Source of the DNA: Muscardinus avellanarius
Lineage: Eukaryota > Chordata > Mammalia > Rodentia > Gliridae
Assembly: GCA_963383645.1 (NCBI GenBank)
Contig: OY726569.1
Coordinates: 25,341,054 to 25,405,053, forward strand
Length of the DNA: 64,000 nucleotides
Direction of reading: 5' to 3'
A program made the translations under genes and the position numbers. Shown one piece after another: positions 43,863-55,862 of the stretch. Below the pieces are notes generated by a model. The model made no database searches. It saw nothing but the letters and a program-made list of their open reading frames with translations, and was not told the origin of the DNA. The first letter of the stretch is position 1. Every line of letters begins with the position of its first letter.

Positions 43863-44357
43863 TTGTGTGTGTGTGTGTGGTACTGGGGATTGAACTCAGG
43901 AGCATTCTACCTCTGAGCTGTACCCCCCAGCCCTATTTTTCTTCCTTCCTTCCTTCCTTCCTTCCTTCCTTCCTTTCTTTCTCTTTATTTTTTTCTTTCT
44001 TTCTTTTTTTTTTTTTGCAGGTCTGGGGATGGAACCCAGGGGCATTCTACCTCCAAGCTACACCCCCTGCCCTAATTTTTATTCTTTATTTTGAAACCGG
44101 GTCTCACTGAGTTGCAGAGGGCCTCACTAAGTAGCTGAGGCTGTCTGCGAACTGCAGTCCTCCAGGTCTCAGCCTCCCAAATGCTGGGATTACAAGCATG
44201 TGCCACCATGCCTGGCTTTATTCTTTATTTTGAAGCAGGGTTTCAGTAAGTTGCAGAGGGCCTCGCTAACTAGCTGAGGTTGGCCTTTACCTGCGATCCT
44301 TCTGTCTCAGCCTCCCAAGTACTGGGATTACAAGTGTGTGCCACTGTGCCCAGCTTC
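43863..44357 (-). repeat. Antisense SINE cluster with (CTTC)n
   Basis: ID half 43878-43935, (CTTC/CTTT)n 43938-44010, dimer 44013-44218, and B1 half 44219-44357. Confidence 0.82.
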
Positions 44358-45694
44358 TGTCTACCTTTTTGACCTGGGTTTCTTGTTTTGTTTTGTGTTT
44401 TTGTTTTTTGGAATATTTTGGCAGTCCTTTCAAGGGAGTCCCTGGTGTCAAAGTGTGAAAAACTGAGGTCTGCGAGCTAATCTGAACACTTTGGAAATCT
44501 TTATGGAAACCATGCATTTACTCTGAATGAGGTTACTCCATGCTAACTATAACTAAACTGAAACAACTAAAATAAAATAAAAAGTAACACTAAGCTTACT
44601 TGAAATACAGAATTCATTATGGCTATCTCCCTGTCAAAAACTCTTTTCAGTAAATTTACTTTATTATTGTTATTATTATTAGTATTAGTAGTAGTAGTAG
44701 TAGTAGTAGTACTGGGAGTAGAACCCAGAGGCTTTCTACCTCTGGGCTATACTCCCAGACCTATTTTATATTTTATTTGGAAACAGGGTCTCACTAAGTT
44801 GCTGAAAATTTGATGACAGTTTTGCAAGCTAATGTTATCCTATCTGGGAACAAAATGGAATAAAAATGCAAACTAACAAGCATATTAATGTATTTTAGGA
44901 AGGGGTTCAGAGAGCTTGGAAATCACAAAGGGAAACTCTAAATTTGGGGACTTGTTTCCTGCTAAGGCACCGCTGCTCAGGACCAGCACAATGGCTCAGT
45001 TCTTAATTCCAAGTCAGAAATGATTCCCAGCCCCCTCCTGACCTGAATGGATCACGACCACTCCCACTTGAGTCAGGGAGAGAAGTGTGGGTAGGCTTAG
45101 CTTTCACTGTTTTCACTGCACATTTTGCAATGTAGCTCTCATTGGTAGTTTTATTTTGGATTTAGTTGGCATGAGTCAGTCTCATGACACTGAAAAACTG
45201 TTGCCCAGACAAAAGCAAGTTTGGACCCGTGAGTCGAGGACAGGAGTCACTGTGCTGCCCCACCTCCTGAAATCCTTTCTGGATGGCCTTGTTATCTCAG
45301 TCAAAGCAGAAGAAATCACTGCAACTTCAAGAATGTAGCTTATTAGGGATCCTTCAGGGCTGACACACGAAAGGGTCCTTGATGGATAAAAGATTAGAAG
45401 CTACCAGTTGGGCTGGTGTGTCTTCTTTTGACTTCAGAGCTTCCTGCCAATTGGGTTAAATGTGTTTCCACTAAAACTCGTTTGGCTGCTATCTCAAGTT
45501 GGGATACCACGCGGTGCCAATTGTTTGAAAGTTTGGTCTTTTCTCTGTGAAGTTACTTTTCTGTTTTAGTGTTTTGTCCCTGTTCTAAAAGCAGGTTGTC
45601 AGCTATTTCTTAAATGGTCGTGAATAGCATTGACTTTATAGCATTAACTATTAACTTTTAATAGCATTAGCTACTATAACTTTTATTAGCTTTT

Positions 45695-45698
<4 letters not shown>
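44358..45698. other. Mostly unique DNA
   Basis: 44660-44710 is a (TTA/GTA)n tract leading into a truncated antisense SINE (44710-44805). 44806-45698 has no recognised repeat. A short frame at 45087-45338 lacks known motifs. Confidence 0.55.
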
Positions 45699-45749
<51 letters not shown>

Positions 45750-46130
45750 CCTTTATTCCCCCTGGCCTAGCACATGCTAAGCAAGTACTCCACCACTGAG
45801 CTGCCCCACCGTCCTCACACGCTGCTCTCAATGTTCTTTCTTTCTCTAGCCTCACCCCTGTGTCAGCAGGCTCTATCCTGCACCTCTGGGATTGCCCAGA
45901 GCTCCTCACTGTACAGTTCCCTAACGTGAGGCAAAACTGTCATCAAATTTAGGTAAGAGAAAAAGAGAGGTGGGTATGAAATTAAAAGTGCTATACATCT
46001 CTAGCCTGCCTTTTGGTCCAGTAGAACCCAGGGGCACTCTACCTCTGTGCTACACCCCCAGCCCTAATTTTTTTTTTTTGTACTTTATTTTGAAACAGTG
46101 TCTCACTGAGTTGCAGAGGGCTTCACTAAG
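45699..46130 (-). repeat. (CA)n, ID element and truncated SINE
   Basis: (CA)n 45699-45747 followed by an antisense ID half 45752-45815. 45816-46015 is unique. A truncated antisense SINE lies at 46018-46130. Confidence 0.75.
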
Positions 46131-46154
46131 GCCTCCATTCTTTTTGCTGTCTCT

Positions 46155-46350
46155 GCAGGACTTTCTAGAACAGATTTTTGAGTCAGCTCTGAGTTCAAAT
46201 GCTGACTCCGCCCATCACTGGCTGTGTGATTGTATTTTTAAGGTTCCTGATGTTCTGTTCCCACATGTGTAAAATGAGGGTATAGCATCAGTTATTTTAC
46301 AGGTTAGGACTGGACAAGATAATGTAAAGTAAGTGCTTAACTGAATTTCC
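46155..46350 (+). repeat. MIR element, sense
   Basis: GAGTTCAAATGCTGACTCCGCC, CTGGCTGTGTGATTG, CATGTGTAAAATGAGGGTATA and AAGATAATGTAAAGTAAGTGC follow the MIR core and 3' end in order. Confidence 0.75.
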
Positions 46351-46352
46351 TA

Positions 46353-46359
<7 letters not shown>

Positions 46360-46403
<44 letters not shown>

Positions 46404-46812
46404 TACTGGGGACTGAACCCAGAGGCATACTACATCCAAGCTATACCTCCAGCTCTATTTTATTTTATTGCAGTACTGGGGGTAGAACCCAGGGGCACTC
46501 TACCTCTGTGCTATACCCCCAGACCTAATTTTTTTTTGTACTTTATTTTGAAACAGTGTCTCACTGAGTTGCAGAGGGCCTAACTAAGTAGCTGAGGCTG
46601 TCTGCGAACCATGATCCTCCAGTCTCAGCCTCCCAAAAGCTGGGATTACAAGCATGCCACTATGCCCGGCTCCTATTTCTTTTCATTCTGAGACAGAGTC
46701 TCTCTAGGTTGATGAAAGTCTTACTACTAAGGCTATCCCTCCAAGCTGTGACCCTCCTACCCCAGCCTCCCAAGTACTAGGCTTACAGCTGTGTGCCACC
46801 ATGCCCAGCTAG
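46360..46812 (-). repeat. (GT)n and antisense SINEs
   Basis: (GT)n 46360-46402, ID half 46403-46460, dimer 46470-46680, B1 half 46685-46812. 46813-46964 is unique. Confidence 0.8.
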
Positions 46813-46964
46813 CACTTAACACTTATAACTGTTAGCTATTATCTCTTTTATTTCTCAGGGGCAATGCTTCTACTATGCGAAATCATACTAACTTTATACT
46901 GACTGCAAGTGCAATTAATTATGTCAACCCTTTCAGGAGTAATTTTACTTAAGAAATAGTTTGG

Positions 46965-47465
46965 GAGCCGGGCTTGGTGGCGCACTCTTGTAATCCCAGC
47001 ATTTGGGAGGCTGAGACCGGAGGATCGCGGTTCACGGACAGCCTCAGCTACTTAGGCCCTCTGCAACTCAGTGAGACCTTGTTTCAAAATAAAGAATACA
47101 AAATAGGGCAGGGGGTGTAGCTCGGAGGTCAAATGCCCCTGGGTTCCATTCCCAGACCGGCAAAAAAAAAAAAAAAAAAGAAAAGAAATAGTTTGGGGAA
47201 AGATGAATGTTAAAGAAATTTAACTCAAAAGGTCTAATAATGTAGCTGGGCAGCTGGGCGTGGTGGCGCTCACTTGTAATCCCAGGACTTGGGAGGCTGA
47301 GACAGGAAAATTACAGGTTCATAGCCAGTATTGGCTACTTAGTGAGGCCCTTTGCAATTTAGTGAGACCCTGTTCCAAAATAAAGAATAAAAAATAGGTC
47401 TATGAGTATAGTCCAGAGTAGAATGCTCCTGGGTTTAATTCTCAGTACTGGAAAAAAAAAAAAAA
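46965..47465 (+). repeat. Two sense B1-dID SINEs
   Basis: 46965-47180 and 47251-47465, each with poly-A tail. The first is flanked by AGAAATAGTTTGGG copies (about 46953-46966 and 47184-47198), an apparent target duplication. Confidence 0.85.
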
Positions 47466-48189
47466 AGATCCAATTGTATACAGTGTGACCCATCTTACAT
47501 AGTGTGGCCTTTTATTCTTTTTTTTTTTTTTTTGGAGTATGATGGGAAGAAACCTCAAGAATATTGTTATCAGATGACTTTTATCTTATGTTCACAGTAA
47601 GGCTAACCAGGTGACTGGAGGAAGGATTTGTCGTCCACCGCAAGGAGCACTGTCCACCGTCTCTCCTGCTTCCTCGCTCCAGGGCCAGGCTGACCTCACT
47701 TGCTCCTGATTCCTCCTCACTGTGCTCCCACCATCCTGGAGTCTGGACTCCAGTGCTGGCCTCCACTGGGCTCTTACAACACTCCATTCCATTCTATGCC
47801 CGTCTGCTCAAGGGCCCTTCAGATCTAGCAGGGCTCAGCTGCTAGTCCAGCGCGTGGGGCGGGGCTGACCTCTAGGCACTGGGAGTGAGGCCGGGCTGCA
47901 TGGGCACTCCCTTCCCTGGCTCTCTCTTCTGGGAAACCTCTGGCGTTTAGCAGATCCACTCCCAGAATAGGAGAGGAAAGCAGAGGCAGGCAGAGAGGGC
48001 CTGACCCACTGCGTGCAAACCCCTCAACACAACGAGGCTGCCAAACTCGCCCTATCCACAGCTTCCTTCCCCACAGAGCCCTCGGGCTTCGTTTTTGTAA
48101 TTTCCTTCCCCTTCGAAGTCTATTTTTCTTCCTTTGTTTTTGTTTTATTTGTAGACATTTTCAAATATGCAGAATTAGAAGAGTAGAAT
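47466..48189. other. Unique block, GC-rich in the middle
   Basis: 47600-48060 is noticeably more GC-rich than its surroundings. The minus-strand frames at 47581-47792 overlap in two phases and show no domain. No gene is assigned. Confidence 0.5.
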
Positions 48190-48675
48190 TAACCCGGGCG
48201 TGGTGGCGCATGCTTGTGATCCCCGCGCTTGGGAGGCTGAGACAGGAGGATCGGGCAGGTTCGAAGCCAGCCTCAGCTACTGAGTGAGGCTCTCAGCAAC
48301 TCAGTGAGACCCAGTTTTCAAATAAAATATAAAATAGGTCTGGGAGTATAGCCCGGAGGTAGAAAAGCCCCTGGGTTCTACTCTCAGGACCACCAAAAAA
48401 ACAAAACAAAACAAAAAAGTAGAATTAATTTCCAAGTTCCCATCACATGGAATTTCAACAATAATCAACATTTTGTTCATCTTGCTTCCCTCCTCTTCTG
48501 TCTTAGCTTTGGTACCAGGTATTGAACTGGGGAGCATTCTACCCCTGAGCCATACCCCCAGTGTTTTGAAATGGGGTCTCACTAAGTTACTGAGGCTGTC
48601 CTCCAACCTGTGGTCCTCCTGTCTCAGCCTTCCAAGCATTGGGATTACAAGCATGCACCACCATGCCTGGCTCCT
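48190..48675. repeat. Sense and antisense SINE
   Basis: Sense dimer 48193-48395 and antisense dimer 48510-48675, separated by about 110 bases of unique DNA. Confidence 0.8.
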
Positions 48676-49617
48676 TCTTATCATTTTTACTCACTTATTT
48701 ATTAAGTTAAATAGGTGAATAAAAGTATGTTAAAGCTAGTTGTGAATTTATTTTTAATGGATTCTCTGCCTTCCCATGTGAAAGCTGGAGGTTGGGCAGA
48801 GGAAACCAGAATGGCGAGTTCTGCCCTCTCCACCAAGCGCCAACTCATAACCTAAGGTTTATTGTTCTAATAAACATTGTCCATAACTTTTATTTTGCTG
48901 CACCCCAGCCCTATTATTTATTCTTTCTTTTGAAACAAGGTCTCACTAAGTTGCAGAAGGCCTCACTAAGTAGCTGAGTCTGGTCGTGAACCATGATCCT
49001 CCTGTCTCAGTCTCCCAAATACTGAGATTATAAGCATGCGCCACCCCTCCCGGCTCTGTTCAGGGTCTAAATCTCATGAATCTCATGATGTTCAAGAAGT
49101 TCCTGTGTGTGTGTGTGGGGGGGGGGTACTGGGAATTGATCCCAGGGGCATTTTCTACCTCAGAACTACACCCTCAGCCCTATTTTATTTACTTATTTAT
49201 TTATTTACTTATTTATTTATGTATGTATTTATTTATTTATTTTGCAGTACTGGGGATGGGACCCAGAGGCATTCTACCTCCAAGCTACACTCCCAGCCCT
49301 GTTTTTTTTATTACTTATTTTGAAAACATAGCCCTGTTTTTTATTTTTTATTTTGAAACAGGGCCTCACTAAGTTGCAGAGGGTCTCACTAAGTAGCTGA
49401 GGCTGTCTGTGAACCAGGATCCTCCTGTCTCAGTTTCTCAAATGCTGGGATTACAAGTGTGTGCTACCATCCACTTTCCCTATTTTTATTTTGAAACAGT
49501 TTCTCACTAAGGTGCAGAGGGCCTCACGAGATATCTGAGGCTGGCCGCAAACCTGAGATCCTCCTGTCTCAGCCTCCCAAGTACTGAGATTACAAGAGTG
49601 CACCACCAGGTCCAGCT
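48676..49617 (-). repeat. Unique gap then antisense SINE pile
   Basis: 48676-48894 is unique. Antisense B1 48895-49055, ID half 49125-49183, (TTTA)n 49184-49240, ID half 49243-49305, B1 half 49340-49470, and B1 half 49475-49617. Confidence 0.78.
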
Positions 49618-50398
49618 AAGAAGTTCTTAAACAATAGCAACAACAACAATAACAAAACAGGAAGCAATGAAGCTGCCACAAAATATGAGGAAAAAGAAGC
49701 AAGAAATGTTAGAAAAACAAGTAAAACACCAAAGAGACCAATGCTCAAGCTAGAAAAAAAAAGTGAAACCTGAAGAAAGAGCAAATATGAAGATGTTGAA
49801 AGAGCTTAGAGAAAAGATCTCCCAATTAAAAGATGAATTAAAAACATCTGCAGACTCCACACCATCCAAAATGAAGACAAAATCAGGCCCAGAAAGAGTT
49901 ATCAGATACTGAACTGGGCCCTTACAAGAGCCTGTCCTCAGTAGAAGACACAGCAGAATTATGGAAAAACCTCACTTACAGGCTGAGGCTACACAATTGG
50001 GCATTTTACCTGTGGGCCGATCACATCCTTTCAAGGTGGAGGAAGAGGCTGAGGTTGTGGAGGAAGAGAGAGGGGCTCACTAAGTCGTATGGTGGTGGTC
50101 CACCCTTCCAAAGCACTAACTCGTAGAGGACTCATTAAGGAGGAAAAAGATAAATTACTTCATCATTTCTCAGCTGTAAATCAAGGGTCAAAAATTCAAA
50201 GCCTATTGGCTACAAATATGGCACCAGCCCAAGGGACTATCTATATCCACTGAGACACAGGAAGAAGAAGTGAAGGAGAAGGAAATGGAAACCTCAGACT
50301 TGTTCTTGTATGACCATAAGGATGAAGATGAAGATGGGTCTTGATCATGGTGAAGACGAAATCTGACTCAAACTGTTTAATTTTTAGGAATATTTTTT
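49618..50398 (+). pseudogene. Processed pseudogene of an RBM26/RBM27-type RNA-binding protein (3' coding end)
   Basis: Translated pieces in drifting frames match the C-terminal region of the RBM26/RBM27 proteins as I remember it: a Lys/Glu-rich coiled-coil stretch, a Gly/Arg-rich tract (about 50035-50075), a KALT phrase (about 50112-50125) and an acidic tail with EEEVKEKEMETSDLFL (about 50260-50310). No introns interrupt these parts, stops and frameshifts are frequent, and the 5' part of the gene is missing, so it is a truncated retrocopy. An RNA-recognition motif is only partly recognisable. The parent (RBM26 or RBM27) is not resolved. A SINE at about 50398-50604 splits the 3' UTR: AGGAATATT occurs on both sides (50388-50396 and 50605-50613). 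Confidence 0.7.
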
Positions 50399-50830
50399 AT
50401 TATTTTTATTTATTTTTTTTTTTGGTGGTACTGGGGTTCCTGGAAGCCCTTCTACCTCTGGGCTATACTCCCAGACCTATTTTTATATTTTTTATTTGGA
50501 AACAGGGTCTCTTAAGCCAGCGAGGCTGGCTCCGAACCAGCACGATCCTCCTGTCTCCGCCTCCCAAGCGCAGGGATTACAAGTGTGCGCCACCACACCC
50601 GGCAGGAATATTGTTTAGAAGAACACTTTTTTTTTTTTTAAAGTACTGGAGATTAAATCCAGGGCATTCCACCTCTAGTTATAGCTTCAGTCCTTTTTAT
50701 TCTGAAATAGATTCTCCCTAAGTTGTGAAAGGTTTCACTGAGCTGTTGAGGCTGGCTGTGAACCTGCCATCCTCCTGTCTCAACCTCCCAAGTACTGGGA
50801 TTACAGGCATGTGCCACCATACCTGGCAGA
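50398..50830 (-). repeat. Two antisense SINEs
   Basis: 50398-50604 is the shortened subfamily with inverted repeat at 50515-50531. 50625-50830 is a standard dimer. Confidence 0.83.
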
Positions 50831-51213
50831 AGAACAATTTTTTAAAATTATTTAAAGAAGTCCGTAGCCAGTGTGGAAATAAAATTTGAGTCATTATGCC
50901 AGGGATGGTGGTGCATGCTTGTAATCCCAGCTTTGGGGAGGCTGGTTCATGGCCAGCCTCAGCTATTTAATGAGGCCCTCTGCAATGTAGTGAGACCCTG
51001 TTTCAAAATAAAGAATAAAAAATCAGGCAGGGAGTGTAGCTTGGAGGTAGAATGCCCCTGAGTTTCATCTCCAGTACCATACATACACACACAAAAATCT
51101 TTATTTTGAAACAGGGTCTCACTAAGTAGTTGAGGCTGGCCACAAACCCAGATCCTCCTGTGTCAGCCTCCCAAGTACTGAGATTACAAGCGTGTGCCAC
51201 CACGCCCAGCTTG
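50831..51213. repeat. Sense SINE and antisense B1 half
   Basis: Sense dimer 50897-51095 (B1 half partly deleted) and antisense B1 half 51098-51213. Confidence 0.78.
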
Positions 51214-51777
51214 GTCCTTTTTCCTTTATAACTCAAAATATAAAAAGCTTTCGCCTATTATCTTTTTCTTGTACCTCTTTCTCTCCCTTTTGCCTGTTAA
51301 ATAATAGCCCTGATTACCCACTATTGAAATATGTGATTCAGTTGGGCCATCAAGAGTCAGTTTTTAAGAAAAGATTTAAACCAGAATCTTGATAAATAAG
51401 TGATGTTTTGATGAGAATAAAGGAGAGATTTGGGGGAAAAATGTTTATTTCAGTTTATAAAAGCAGAATCAACTAATGTTTATTATAGAGAAATTAAGAA
51501 GACAGAAAAAATCTTCCTTATTTGTTCAGAAAAAAGCATTAAAACAACATTAGCATTAAAGTAGAACTTTAAAGCAATATTCTAAGCAAATAAATACAAA
51601 TTTTGTATAATGGTTCATTGAGTTCTCTATAATCAATTCTAATTCTGTTGGAACTCAAGTTAACATTCTTGTGGAGCTATCTGCTTTCTGACTAAAAAGA
51701 GCTCTGGAAATCTTGAGTTAGCCACCAGTGTTGTCTGAACTTTGTCTAAATGGTGTTAATTCAAAAGCATATGTCCT
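51214..51777. other. Unique AT-rich DNA
   Basis: About 560 bases, AT-rich, with no recognised gene or repeat. Confidence 0.5.
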
Positions 51778-52430
51778 TGCCGGGCGTGGTGGCGCACGCT
51801 TGTAATCCCAGCATTCGGGAGGCTGAGGCTGGAGGATCACAGTTCGCGGGCAGCCTCAGCTACTTAGTGAGGCCCTCTGCAACTCAGTGAGACCCGGTTT
51901 CAAAATAAAGAATAAAAAATAGGGCAGGGGGTGTAGCTCGGAGGTCAAATGCCCCTAGGTTCCATCCCCAGACCCACAAAACAAACAAACAAACAGACAA
52001 ACAAACAAAAGCATATGTCCACGCATGTGCTTTAAAGTTATGATGGTTTGAATTATCTGGTGCTGTTCTTTTCCCAGAAGCTCCAAGACTGTTCTGCTTC
52101 ACAGAAGACACAAATTCTGGCTTGTAGTTTATGGCAAAGCCTTCATGGAAATATTAGAGGAAAACAAAAACTATCTGTAGGTGACAGAGTCTTACAATGG
52201 CTGTGGTTAACTTATTACTGATAATTTTTAAATATAAAAGGTAGCTGGGCGTGGTGGCTCATGCCTGTAACCCAGTACTCGGATGGGAGATTGAGACAGG
52301 AGAATCTCAGGTTCAAGGCCAGTCTCAGCAACTCAGTGAGACCCTGTTTCAAAATAAAAAAATAAAATAGGTCTGGGCGTATAGCCTGGAGGTAAATGTC
52401 CCTGGGTTCAATTTCCAGTGCAAAAAAAAA
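51778..52430 (+). repeat. Two sense SINEs and unique DNA
   Basis: 51778-51999 is a well-preserved element with (CAAA)n tail; AAAGCATATGTCC flanks it on both sides (51763-51776 and 52006-52020). 52000-52240 is otherwise unique, and 52243-52430 is a more diverged element. Confidence 0.85.
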
Positions 52431-53202
52431 GTTGAAAGGCTATGAAGGTTCATAATAAAAAAAAATGCAACTTATAAAGAAATGTGTATGTTTCTTTAGC
52501 ATACAAAACCAATAAAATCCATTTTAAAAAGTCCGTAGACAAAATATCACTAAAGAAAATTAATCTTTAAAAATAGGCAGTGAATATTACTTAACCGATT
52601 TATTAAAATGGATGAGCATAATTTTTTTGTTCGCCACAAAAATTCACCTAAGCATCAGTGAGCTGGCATCTCGCCCAGCCGAGGGGTGGGCTTGAGAAAC
52701 AGAACTTCTTGGCAGGAGGGGTTCAGGTTAGATGATACCTGCACAGCTTTCACTTTTCTCTCCTGCATTTTTGGATATGATTTTTGGGAGCTCCTTCTAC
52801 AGAAGTTGCTGGTTCAGGAAGTTCTTGTCACACCAGAGTGGGGAGCTTGCAGTGTGCTTTATTGTTTACGTGTTATGAGTGAAACTCCTCCAACCCTGCA
52901 GAAGCTGCCAAGATCACTCAGGTAGAAAGTACGAGACGCAGTGCAGTGACTCTTTTCAAGGAGAACACCATCACGTGGACCCCGGGGCCAGGAAGGGCCT
53001 GCACAGGTCATAACCCAAATCAGAGGAGCTGTAGTGATGAGAGAGGGGACAAAAGTATTATCAGAATAGTGATCTGGCGGAGGCAGAGGCGACGTTTGGG
53101 TTTTATGGATTGTGAGCAGGTTTGTGTGAGCTCATTTTACAAATGTGAATTGGTATGATTCTTAATAACAACTAAAAATGTCCATCTTCGATACTCAAGA
53201 TT

Positions 53203-53203
<1 letters not shown>
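52431..53203. other. Unique DNA
   Basis: About 770 bases with no recognised repeat or gene. Confidence 0.5.
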
Positions 53204-53255
<52 letters not shown>

Positions 53256-53537
53256 GGGGATTGAACACGAAGGCATTCTGTCTCCTGGCCACACACACAC
53301 ACCCATTTTATTTCCTTATATTTTGTTTTGTTTTGTTGGTGGTACTGGGGGTGGAACCCAGAGGCTTTCTACCTCTGGGCTATACTCCCAGACCCATTTT
53401 ATATTTTATTTGGAAACAGGGTCTCACTAAGTTGCTGAGAGCCTCACTAAGTAGCTTAGGCTGGCCTCAAACCTGTGAACCTCCTGTCTCAGCCTCCCAA
53501 ATACTGGGATTACAGGCGTGTACCACTACACGCCCAG
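53204..53537 (-). repeat. (GT)n and antisense SINE
   Basis: (GT)n 53204-53250, an ID scrap to about 53300, then a full antisense dimer 53330-53537. Confidence 0.82.
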
Positions 53538-53637
53538 CTCTCAAGATTGTTTTCAACATCAGTGGTAACAAGTTGTTCTCTGCATCCACAAGGAAACAAT
53601 TTCATCTGGAAACAGTTACCCAGGGCTAGGCAGGTGG

Positions 53638-54075
53638 TATAAGAAGGGACAATGGCTGGGAGTCAGCAAAGCAGGGACACGTTCCTGTCTTGCCCCCCAT
53701 CACCTGTGTGGCCTTACGAAAGTAACCTGGACATCTTGTTTGTTTTCAGTATGGGGGATTGAATCCAGGGCATTCTACCTCTGAGCTATGACCCCAGGCC
53801 TATTTTTTATACTTTGTTTTGAAACAGGGTCTTGTTGCAGAAGATCTCGCTAAGTATCTGAGGCTGGCAGAGAACCAGAGCTCCTCCTATCTCAGCCTCT
53901 CAAGTAATGGGATTATAAGTGTGGACCACCATGCCCAGCTACTTGGACATCCTGAAACCTTGATTTTATTGTAAAATGGGAGAAATAGTTCTAGAGAAGT
54001 TGTGAGAGTCATATGAAGTCACATATGTGAAATGAACTATAACATAAAGCTACCTATGTAGGGCCTCAGAAACAG
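53638..54075 (+). repeat. MIR element split by an antisense SINE
   Basis: MIR 5' part 53638-53735 (AGCAGGGACACGTTCCTGTC, CACCTGTGTGGCCTTACG) and 3' part 53945-54075 (TTTTATTGTAAAATGGGAG) are separated by an antisense SINE at about 53738-53940. TGGACATC on both sides is the target duplication. Confidence 0.75.
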
Positions 54076-54237
54076 CACTTTTGTATGATTTGGTGAAAGG
54101 CCTCTTCCTCCCGGTGAAGTTGGTTTTGTCCAGTTTGCAGTTTGCTTAGCAGAGCATAGGTGTCTCTACTTACCCCATTTGCTGTCACCCTTGAGCGAAG
54201 TATAAACTTCAGAACTGTGTCTAGAAGAATTACACTA
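54076..54237. other. Unique DNA
   Basis: Short unrecognised stretch between the MIR and the next SINE array. Confidence 0.4.
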
Positions 54238-54680
54238 AGCCGGGCATGGTGGCACACACCTGTAAGTAATCCTAGTACCTAGGAGGCTGAGACAGGAGGA
54301 TGACAGATTTGAAACCAGCCACAGCAACCTAGCAAGACTCCATTTCAAAACAAAACAACAGCTGGGCGTGGTGGCGCACCTTGTAATCTCCTCACTTGCG
54401 AGGCGGACACAGGAGGATCGCACAGGTTCAAAGCCAGCTACGCTGGCTTAAGAAACCCTGTTTCCAAACAAAAATATAAAAAATAGGTCTGGGAGTGTAG
54501 CCCGGAGGTAGAAGGGCTTCCAGGAACCCTAGTACCACCAAACCAAACCAAACCAAACCAAACAACAACCGAAAATGGCTGGGGGTGTAGCTCAGAGGTA
54601 GATTGTACCTGGGTTCAATCTCCAGTACCAAACGTACACACACACACTCACACACACACACACACACACACAGAATTACA
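54238..54680 (+). repeat. Sense SINE array
   Basis: B1 half 54238-54357, shortened-subfamily SINE 54360-54545 with inverted repeat 54432-54448 and (CCAAA)n tail, and ID half 54575-54672 with (CA)n tail. Confidence 0.82.
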
Positions 54681-54960
54681 CTATATAATTCCATAATGCA
54701 GAATTCACTATTAAGATGTTTGCTGAATATCTTTAATAGGTTAGATCCCTTTGTACAGGTGGGTTGGTGGAATGGATGCTGTGCTCTGCACACTACGTAG
54801 TGCTCTGGCATCCCAGTGGAGAACAGCGCTTAGATACTGGATCATCACAAATAATGTTTAAGTCTCTGACAAGAAAATGCCTCCTTCCTTTATCTTCACC
54901 ATGGGCTTTTGTGCATCTGGTGGGCACATGAGTAATTAGAACTCTGGAAAAGAAGATAAC
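54681..54960. other. Unique DNA
   Basis: About 280 bases, nothing recognised. Confidence 0.5.
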
Positions 54961-55167
54961 AGCCAGCAGACATAGTGTCCCACAACCTGTAATCTCAGTA
55001 CCTGGGAGATTGAGACAGGAGGATCACAGGTGCGAGAATAGCCTCAACAAATTAGCGGAGCCCTCTACAATTTCGTGAGAACCTGTTTAAAAATTAAAAA
55101 TAAAACTGGGTTGGGGTGTGGCTCAGAGGTGGAGCATACCTGAGTTCAATCTCCAGTACTACAGAAA

Positions 55168-55218
<51 letters not shown>

Positions 55219-55508
55219 GAAGGAAGGAAGGAAGGAAGGAAGGAAGGAAGGAAGGGAAAGGAAGGAAGAAAGAAAGAGAAGCTGAATGTGGTTGCATGTG
55301 CTTGTAATCCCAGCATTCGGGAGGCTGAGACAGGAGGATCAGGTTCATGGCCAGCCTCAGCTACTTAGTGAGGCCCTCTGCAACCCAGTGAGATCCTGTT
55401 TCAAAATAAAGAATAAAAAATAGGGCTTAGAGGTAGAAAAATAGGCTTGGAGGTAGAATGCCCCTGGGTTCCATCCCCAGTACCACACACATGAAAGAAA
55501 GAAGGAAA

Positions 55509-55561
<53 letters not shown>

Positions 55562-55590
55562 AAAAAGAAAAGAAAGGAGGAATTCTTTAG
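54961..55590 (+). repeat. Two sense SINEs with purine microsatellite tails
   Basis: Element 54965-55163 ends in (AAAG)n at 55164-55217 and (AAGG)n at 55218-55256. Element 55277-55495 ends in (AAAG)n at 55497-55575. The poly-A tails have evidently evolved into tetranucleotide arrays; Lys/Glu-rich and Phe/Ser-rich frames here are artefacts. Confidence 0.88.
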
Positions 55591-55862
55591 CATGCTTTCC
55601 CTCTGCTGTCCCCGTCTCCTATCCCAGGAGACTCCTCGTAGCTGCAGAGCCTCCAGCCCAAGGCTGAACTGGATTCTTACAGTTACTCAGCTCTTACTAG
55701 GGAGGGCAACAGTTTCCAGCCCAGACTTTTTCTGAATTGCAGACTGCTACTCTACTTGACATCTCAATTGGAGTTTTTACTTACTCATTATGGTTTTGCA
55801 GATTGAACCCAGGACCTCATGCAGGCAGGCCTCTACCACCAAGCCACATCCCCAGCCCCAAA
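55591..55862 (-). repeat. Unique DNA then antisense ID element
   Basis: 55591-55789 is unique. 55790-55862 is an ID half (GCAGATTGAACCCAGGACC ... CCACATCCCCAGCCCC). Confidence 0.7.

Noticed and set aside
54238..54672. Regular array of short repeats that might suggest a CRISPR-like or satellite array
   Set aside because: The units are independent SINE insertions with their own tails and no spacer periodicity; this is a mammalian genome.
55094..55667. Lys/Glu-rich and Phe/Ser-rich repeat proteins
   Set aside because: Pure translation of (AAAG)n and (AAGG)n arrays.
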